From positions 6,421,874 to 6,485,873 of the forward strand of contig NC_092014.1 in NCBI RefSeq assembly GCF_042242105.1: DNA of 64,000 bases. Reading direction: 5' to 3'. The stretch comes from Pempheris klunzingeri (Eukaryota > Chordata > Actinopteri > Acropomatiformes > Pempheridae). Positions 59,001 to 64,000 of the stretch are shown piece by piece. Below the pieces are notes generated by a model that had not been told where the DNA came from, made no database searches, and worked only from the letters and a program-made list of their open reading frames with translations. The stretch's first letter is position 1. Every line of letters starts with the position of its first letter. The translations under genes and the position numbers were made by a program.

Positions 59001-62000
59001 CCAAATCAGACACACACTCCGTGTCCTGCAGCATCTCACAGTAAATTTTGGACACTTACAGAGTGACTCATTATTTTGCATCACCACTGACAGGAGCAAT
59101 GTCACGTAACTGTAGTTTAAATGTCTGCCTTCTCAGCACACAGTTAATGTGGGAATGTATGAGGGCACTACATAATGCGTACATTTAACACTTACAATTT
59201 GGACATTCAAATGAGATTCAGGAAGGCAAAATATTAATAGTATTAAGCAGCAAATTAATTTTGAAAACAACTTTTTAACTGATGCTATGAAGGTGTGCTA
59301 AAAAGTTACCAAATACTTCTAAAGGTCAAAGGAGAGTTGGTTAACTCAAACCTTTGCATCTTCTCCAGCAGCTCCTGCAGGCTGCTTTGGAACTTTGCGC
59401 TGACCGTGTTGGCCTGATGACGCCGAGCTGCGCTGCTGCGCCGCCCGTTAGACCGCTGCTGAGACACAGACTCAGAGTGCTTTAAGAAGAGGCTCGATAC
59501 CATCTGCACACACACACAGACACACACACACACAAATACAACACAACACAGGGCACAAAGGACACAGGACAAAGATTTAAGTCAAAGCAATCAATCCTGC
59601 GTAATCTGCCATATAAGAGGTGGATAGTATTTGTAGTAGGAATGGGTACTGAATACATAATGATTTTAAAACAGCACAATGAACAATTTCTAAATAGGTA
59701 CTTGTATATTTCTTAACAGAAAAGCTAAAATCACAAGTTAAAACACACAATTGTATTGTGCCACACAACCACAATACAAGCTCATGATATTTAAATGTGT
59801 TATTTGGTGAATAAAGAGTAGGGGATAATGCAAATGTACAAACAGTACAAGAGAGTAAGTCAAGAAAAAAATGTATTTGCACATCTCACTCTGTTCTTGC
59901 TCTGGATGAAGAGGTCTAAAACATCCTGGCGGACCATGTCGAAGTTCTTATCCAAGAATTTGTGCACCTGCACCACAACTTGTGTTATTGGATTCAACAT
60001 TGGACAAACAAAATTATAACTGCACAGTATCAATGGAATTTAATCTTGAAAACAAATACTTATTTAAGGGAATGTCATGTAAAGAAAATAAGATGGGTCT
60101 GAGAATCAATCGGAACAAAAGATGGAAACATCAGAGGTGGATTGGCTCTGAGAAATTGGATTCTTTGTGTGCAACATAACGAATGTTTACAAATTCGAGG
60201 CAATGGAAACAATTTGGTTGGAGGATAAAAAACAATAAGCAATTTCTTACTTGACAGCAGGTCGAGACTGTGTGGGCACATGAATACTAATCATTCCCAC
60301 TGAGTCTGTGTGAGAAGATTCACATATTTTGGGAGATATTGTGGGAGTTATAAGAACCAATCAGCACCTCTGGAAAATATAACTGACTGCAAAATGACAA
60401 ACACTAGAAGTGACCTCCCAGACAGCAGATGAACATAGTAAGAGAAACATTTGTGACAGAAGAACCTAAGGTCATGGACATTAGGAGAGTAAGAAATGTA
60501 TAACCAAAAATATTTTCGTTGTTGTTTCCAATAAAAAGTGACAAAAATATGTAGTTTATGAGAAAGAAAGAAAGAAAGAGGGGTACCTGGTATGTGACCT
60601 TCCCAGCGTAGTGTTTCAGGGTGAACTCTGGCAGTGGCATCTTTGGCCTGGCATACAGTGGGTCGTTTCCATGGTGATAGTGGCACTTCTGAAGGAAGGT
60701 GTGGTCTGTTGCCTAGCGATAATCAGAGACGGTTAATGGTTGGTGATCCATGGAAACTAAATCTCTACAGCACAAATACGTGTTGCCTCAGTCAGTTACT
60801 CCTGCGGCACCGTGTTCATATTTCACTCTGAGCATCAGAGACTCTTCATAACACGTTTACTTCAATATGAGCTCACTCAGCTTCTCGCATCAGGAGCCCC
60901 GGGACTAATGATAGCAGCATTGATCAGATCTGGCAACGACACGCCTCAGCCTTCTTTATGAGAAATCCAATGAGCAAGATCTTTTTTTAAATCAATTTCT
61001 TTTCAAAATTGAGGTATGAAATATTTGACTCGTGACTTATTGTCAGCTGTTGTCTTTTTCCCCACAAAACACCTAAATAATGTAAGATTTCAAAAGTTTC
61101 TTATAATCTAATGTAACTTCATTTCACAGCAACACGTCTCGATCCACTGGATCTTTCTGCATTTATAAAAAAATTAATAGTTTAGTTCAACAGGTGTGGG
61201 TGTACCTGAGGAAAACCGCACTGGTCATCCAGTATGCGCAGTATCCCATGAGGCTTAGCAGCGATGAGGTCAAGACAGGCCTGGTTGTGGCTGAAGGGCT
61301 GTTGCTGCCACACGATCTGTTCCCGCATGTACTCCTCCTACACACACAGCACAAGAGCTCACCAGACTGGTTTATATAAAACTTTTCTAACTCCACTGTT
61401 ACCTGCTTTTACTTAAGGTGAAGTGTTGCCTTCTTCACCACAGTTTTTTTAATGAACTTGTTGGTTTACAAAAAAATGCAGTGAATTAGAGTCAGTAAAG
61501 TACAAAAAGGATTTTTCTAAGAATCTTTTTTACTCTACGTAACCACCATCTAAACTATTGTGTCTTTTCTTGGCTCTTACTTACAAACAAAAGTGATTTT
61601 GAATTTTAAAGCTCCAGACAAACAAGTGACACACTAAATAATATACAGTATTTCAATGTGCAGTTAGGACCTGTCTCATGATTATACCAAGTTATCTTAT
61701 ATGCTCTTTATTCATACTTTGACTTTCAAACTGAGAAAATCCAAATATGTGTATGAAAACATGAACTTGTATTTTCCCTGACCTGCTCCTCCTGGAAGAT
61801 CACCCTGTTAAAGAAGAACTGCAAAGTTTCATTGGCGTAGTTGATGCACAGCTGTTCAAAACTGTTCACCTGTAGCTCCTGGAGGGTAGAGAGAGACAAC
61901 AGGGAGTGGGGGAGTTATTACAGGTCAGCGCAGACCCATCAGCGCTGTACATTTCAGAACAAGATTAATTCTTTAGCTTCACCTCAAATCCATATATGTC

Positions 62001-62839
62001 CAATATGGAGATGGAGAGGGCTTCGTTGCGAGGGTAGACCCGTCCATTGATGCGCTCTGTCAGCCAACTAAACAGCAGCGAGTACAGGATCTTGGCAACG
62101 GCATCTCTATGAAAAACACACAATAAGGTTTCTATGGAAACAGAAAACCTGATTCCTATGGAAACAGAGGACATCTGAAAAATCTCTCCCCCATCCCTGT
62201 CATCCTTTGTCCTCACATGCCTCTACCAAAGATTGGAAGACAATATCAAAGACTTCACACACCCTCTCAGAAGTCTCCTGGTATGATTTTAGAGAGGGGG
62301 TAAAAAAAAAATGAGGACATTAAAAAGCCTCAAACTAGACTGTCAGACAGGCTTTTGTTTCAGGGTTTTCCAAGCAGAAGTAGATGTGTAGTATTTCATT
62401 TAACAAATACTATATTCTGACAATTCAGTCACTCACCTGGCATCCACAGCACTCTCCACTGTGAGAGGAGTGAAGATCTTCTCCCTGACTGTATCCTGGG
62501 GGTGTCAAACACATCTGTTATCTGACAACATCTCTTCAATTGTTATACTATCATTTCATCTATGGTATGTGTATGAAGGTGAGATTATTAATGCAAAGCA
62601 TGTGCTGCTCACTGTCAGTTTGAAGGTGACAGATTTCTGCAGGCCTTCAGGTGAGACCTGCAGCAGCTCAGCTACCACCCTGATCTCCTGTGCGCTCACC
62701 ACCGAAGCGACCTCCTGACCCTCAGCCTGCAGGGACACACACCAACACATAGGGAGGCAGACACATTCATTATTACCATCATCTATCAACATCATCATTA
62801 TCACTCAGCCGTGAAACGTGAATGCATTTATGTGGCCTA

Positions 62840-62884
<45 letters not shown>

Positions 62885-63055
62885 CAGGGAGACCTGGTGT
62901 GGCTGGAAATAAACGTTCCCCAGATGAAGGACAGAGGACAGCATTCTGTAGATGCTGTTTAGCTCCTCTGGAGTGAAACACAGGATGTCCATGGCACTCA
63001 GCAGGCGCTTGAAGTCCTCCCCATCGTCCTTCCCCTCTATGGTACAGTCCCCTCC
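34961..63055 (-). CDS. myo15a: Unconventional myosin XVa, 3' part (58 exons), 5' end off the right edge
   Basis: In-phase exons are 63055-62894, 62726-62613, 62495-62437, 62106-61983, 61878-61783, 61337-61206, 60712-60587, 59967-59890, 59503-59352, 58633-58588, 58477-58353, 57800-57683, 57580-57405, 56477-56393, 56277-56245, 56122-56041, 55796-55666, 55481-55386, 55033-54905, 54793-54687, 54475-54297, 53336-53264, 53007-52816, 52068-51998, 51902-51829, 49653-49545, 49225-49157, 49053-48989, 48903-48541, 47452-47371, 47206-47111, 46893-46833, 46497-46404, 46264-46150, 45577-45462, 45361-45302, 45000-44925, 44816-44701, 44614-44496, 43940-43799, 43680-43569, 43447-43373, 41771-41566, 41468-41350, 40827-40758, 40649-40577, 40377-40304, 40194-40112, 39996-39866, 39766-39672, 38870-38793, 38673-38577, 37745-37585, 37497-37364, 36214-36081, 35593-35460, 35316-35176 and 35062-34961: 6462 bases, 2153 residues plus stop. 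The myosin carries whirlin and EPS8 to stereocilia tips in hair cells, and its loss causes deafness in mammals. The C-terminus ends in SEITML, a PDZ ligand. Copy aa or ab is undecided. Confidence 0.97.
40207..40232. repeat. (AC)n microsatellite near the exon 40194-40112 acceptor
   Basis: On the coding strand this is (GT)n ending 12 bases before the 3' splice site of myo15a. Confidence 0.95.
40840..41265. mobile_element. Teleost dispersed repeat copy A in a myo15a intron
   Basis: It contains AAGTAAAAGTCCCATATT, then TGTAGTTGGTTAAGGTGGAG, and ends in AGTACAAGTACCTCAAAATTG...CACCACTGG. That ending is a very common fish repeat. It shares the order of blocks with 52140-52785. It has no open reading frame and is probably a non-autonomous transposon. 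A related end may lie at about 39610-39650. Confidence 0.6.
41566..43680 (-). other. myo15a: myo15a exons 41-43: SH3 domain
   Basis: The SH3 fold is visible as [12 protein letters not shown], then [11 protein letters not shown], a [19 protein letters not shown] insertion and [18 protein letters not shown]. An alanine and valine rich tail follows. The 1.6 kb intron 41772-43372 shows no further exon. Confidence 0.88.
43457..43500. repeat. (AC)n microsatellite before the exon 43447-43373 acceptor
   Basis: On the coding strand this is (GT)n followed by CTTCTCCAG at the 3' splice site. Confidence 0.95.
43765..43792. repeat. (GT)n microsatellite after the exon 43940-43799 donor
   Basis: On the coding strand the donor GTACAA is followed directly by (CA)n. 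Confidence 0.95.
43799..45577 (-). other. myo15a: myo15a exons 35-40: FERM-like/PH-like region before the SH3
   Basis: It encodes [19 protein letters not shown], then [19 protein letters not shown] and [16 protein letters not shown]. It finishes with [19 protein letters not shown]. The order and spacing match mammalian MYO15A just upstream of its SH3 domain. Confidence 0.85.
46150..52068 (-). other. myo15a: myo15a exons 24-34: proline-rich linker
   Basis: This is a low-complexity link between the first MyTH4-FERM and the central region. It keeps the conserved [17 protein letters not shown] and a Q-rich helix ([15 protein letters not shown]). Exon 29 (48903-48541) encodes SP-rich sequence with repeated PPSPYAN-type units. 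Short exons rich in P, K and S follow. The linker length and repeats are the least conserved part of the gene. Confidence 0.85.
51091..51187. repeat. (ATCC)/(ATGC) tetranucleotide microsatellite
   Basis: Alternating CCATCCATCC and CCATGCATCC units run for about 97 bases inside the 2.2 kb myo15a intron 49654-51828. No exon was seen in the rest of that intron. Confidence 0.93.
52140..52785. mobile_element. Teleost dispersed repeat copy B in a myo15a intron
   Basis: It has the same order of blocks as 40840-41265 (AAAGTAAAGGTACTTGAG, TGTAGTTAGTTGACATGGAG, AAGTACAAGTACCTCAAAATT). Extra sequence in between includes AGGTCCCCTCTAAAGGGTCA, which I also associate with a high-copy fish repeat. It is possibly a nested insertion. 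Confidence 0.55.
53010..53063. repeat. (AC)n microsatellite at a myo15a 3' splice site
   Basis: About 26 units lie on the plus strand. On the coding strand this is (TG)n running straight into TAG at the acceptor of the exon 53007-52816, so there is no separate pyrimidine tract. Confidence 0.95.
55490..55525. repeat. (CA)n microsatellite before the exon 55481-55386 acceptor
   Basis: On the coding strand this is (TG)n about 10 bases from the 3' splice site. The 5' end of the same intron (55641-55660) carries the complementary AC-rich run. Confidence 0.93.
55801..55831. repeat. (AC)n microsatellite before the exon 55796-55666 acceptor
   Basis: On the coding strand it reads (TG)n then TACAG at the 3' splice site. 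Its partner is the tract at 55973-56038 at the other end of the same intron. Confidence 0.95.
55973..56038. repeat. (GT)n-type microsatellite after the exon 56122-56041 donor
   Basis: On the coding strand it is an AC-rich repeat that begins within the 5' splice site region. It is complementary to the TG repeat at the 3' end of the same 244-base intron. Confidence 0.93.
56393..57580 (-). other. myo15a: myo15a exons 13-14: IQ-motif neck
   Basis: After the converter ([11 protein letters not shown]) come two to three degenerate IQ motifs: [29 protein letters not shown] and then [12 protein letters not shown]. These are expected to bind calmodulin-type light chains. They correspond to the short neck of mammalian MYO15A. 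Confidence 0.85.
57683..63055 (-). other. myo15a: myo15a exons 1-12: distal half of the motor domain
   Basis: These exons encode the motor from the region after switch I to the converter. The relay helix region starts LDIYGFE and continues [16 protein letters not shown]. The actin-binding parts include [10 protein letters not shown] and the strand [12 protein letters not shown]. The SH1 helix region reads [16 protein letters not shown]. Loop 2 (exon 9) is short, with an RRSSAARR basic patch. The P-loop and switch I exons are not in the window. Confidence 0.92.
62842..62882. repeat. (GT)n microsatellite after the exon 63055-62894 donor
   Basis: On the coding strand this is (CA)n starting 12 bases after the exon end in myo15a. 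Confidence 0.95.
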
Positions 63056-64000
63056 CTGCACTCATATGCACACAAATCACACATACGTACACTGTTATCA
63101 ACAACAACATACTTACCCTCAGCAGGTTTTAATCAGAACTAATTAAAAACCAACTTATTAGCAGCTGAAGGTCTTGTTTTTGCGAACCTCTAGGGGTTCA
63201 ACTTCTCACCTTGACGCAGTGATATTCAAATATACAACAGGGTGTTTTCGGGACACTGTGGTTATTGCTGCAATAGAGCACACTTCTGACCACATGTTCA
63301 ACCAGGGAAGGCAGTGAAACACTACTTTTCAGCCTGGTGTTACATTACTATACTAGAATCTGCAGAAAGACAGAAATCTTTGTGTTTCATCTCATGAAGT
63401 GGCACTAAGAAGTCTCTATATAAGAGAAACAGAGATGTTAATCACTTTGTCGAGCATCCAGAGGGCCCTGATGTGATCTAATGAAAATTTGTGGAATTCC
63501 TCTTCTGCTACATTAAAAAATTCATGGTAATCCGTTGAATGGTTGTTAGGACATTTCAGCCTGGGCCAACAAACCAGCCTGCAGACCAGCACACACTGCG
63601 GCCCCTAGTACAATGCTGAAAAACAAAACTAGGACTATTTTTTCTCTGACCATTCCCATCCTTTCCTTATTTGAGAAATGTTGGATAGTTTTAGCTCTTC
63701 GTGCTTTGGAAAATTACTCAAATGAAACATTCTGGTTTGCAAACCAGTGCTGGGAAGCAATACAAAAGCGAAATTACATTTATCACATTTATTACATTTA
63801 TCACATCCATTTCAGGTTCAAAGAATCTAGTCTGTAAATGTCCCTAACTCTGTATTTGGGTACCACAATGAGTTTTATGGTGGAGCCATTAATCACTTTG
63901 TAGAATAAATGTCACATTTTCAAAAAATTGACATCTCATTTGTTAATGTGACTGTGAAATTGATTACAGCGACCACTCCCTATCTGTGCTCTGTGTTTGT
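63056..64000 (-). other. myo15a intron, no exon found to the right edge
   Basis: The next upstream coding exon should end with the motor residues before GGDCTIEG. I looked for it on the minus strand and did not see it, so it must lie beyond 64000. Nothing else was recognised in this stretch. Confidence 0.6.

Overview
This window is nuclear DNA from a ray-finned fish, probably a percomorph-like teleost. The genes are split by many short introns with GT/AG ends. The proteins read as vertebrate orthologues. The non-coding DNA is full of CA/TG microsatellites and short dispersed repeats typical of teleosts. No bacterial, phage, CRISPR or viral content was seen.

Layout. (1) 1-5610, plus strand: the 3' part of a gene I could not name, about 460 residues of helical protein in some 14 exons, with a poly(A) signal at 6532. 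(2) 8140-15563, minus strand: a complete smcr8 orthologue in six coding exons (918 residues), tail to tail with gene 1, with a GC-rich promoter at about 15564-16100. (3) 16275-17365: a decayed minisatellite in an otherwise gene-free interval. (4) 19584-24220, minus: complete mief2 (seven coding exons, 467 residues), with a non-coding first exon near 26.8 kb. (5) 28959-32828, minus: complete alkbh5 (four coding exons, 360 residues). (6) 34961 to the right edge, minus: the 3' part of myo15a. Fifty-eight coding exons give 2153 residues, from the middle of the motor through the IQ neck, MyTH4-FERM, proline-rich linker, SH3 and second MyTH4-FERM to the stop. The remaining 5' exons lie beyond 64000.

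All exon borders were set by hand from GT/AG sites, and the phases were checked so that each of the four named genes reads through without a stop. The named genes are those of the human 17p11.2 (Smith-Magenis) interval, so the block is conserved synteny. They do not share a pathway: smcr8 acts with C9orf72 and WDR41 in autophagy and lysosome control, mief2 recruits Drp1 to mitochondria, alkbh5 demethylates m6A in RNA, and myo15a builds hair-cell stereocilia.

The most interesting structure is not a gene. Introns here often carry AC repeats just after the 5' splice site and GT/TG repeats just before the 3' splice site, with the same polarity in genes on both strands. Introns 16 and 17 of myo15a (numbered within the window) carry both. 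No new biological system was found beyond this and a few uncatalogued repeats.
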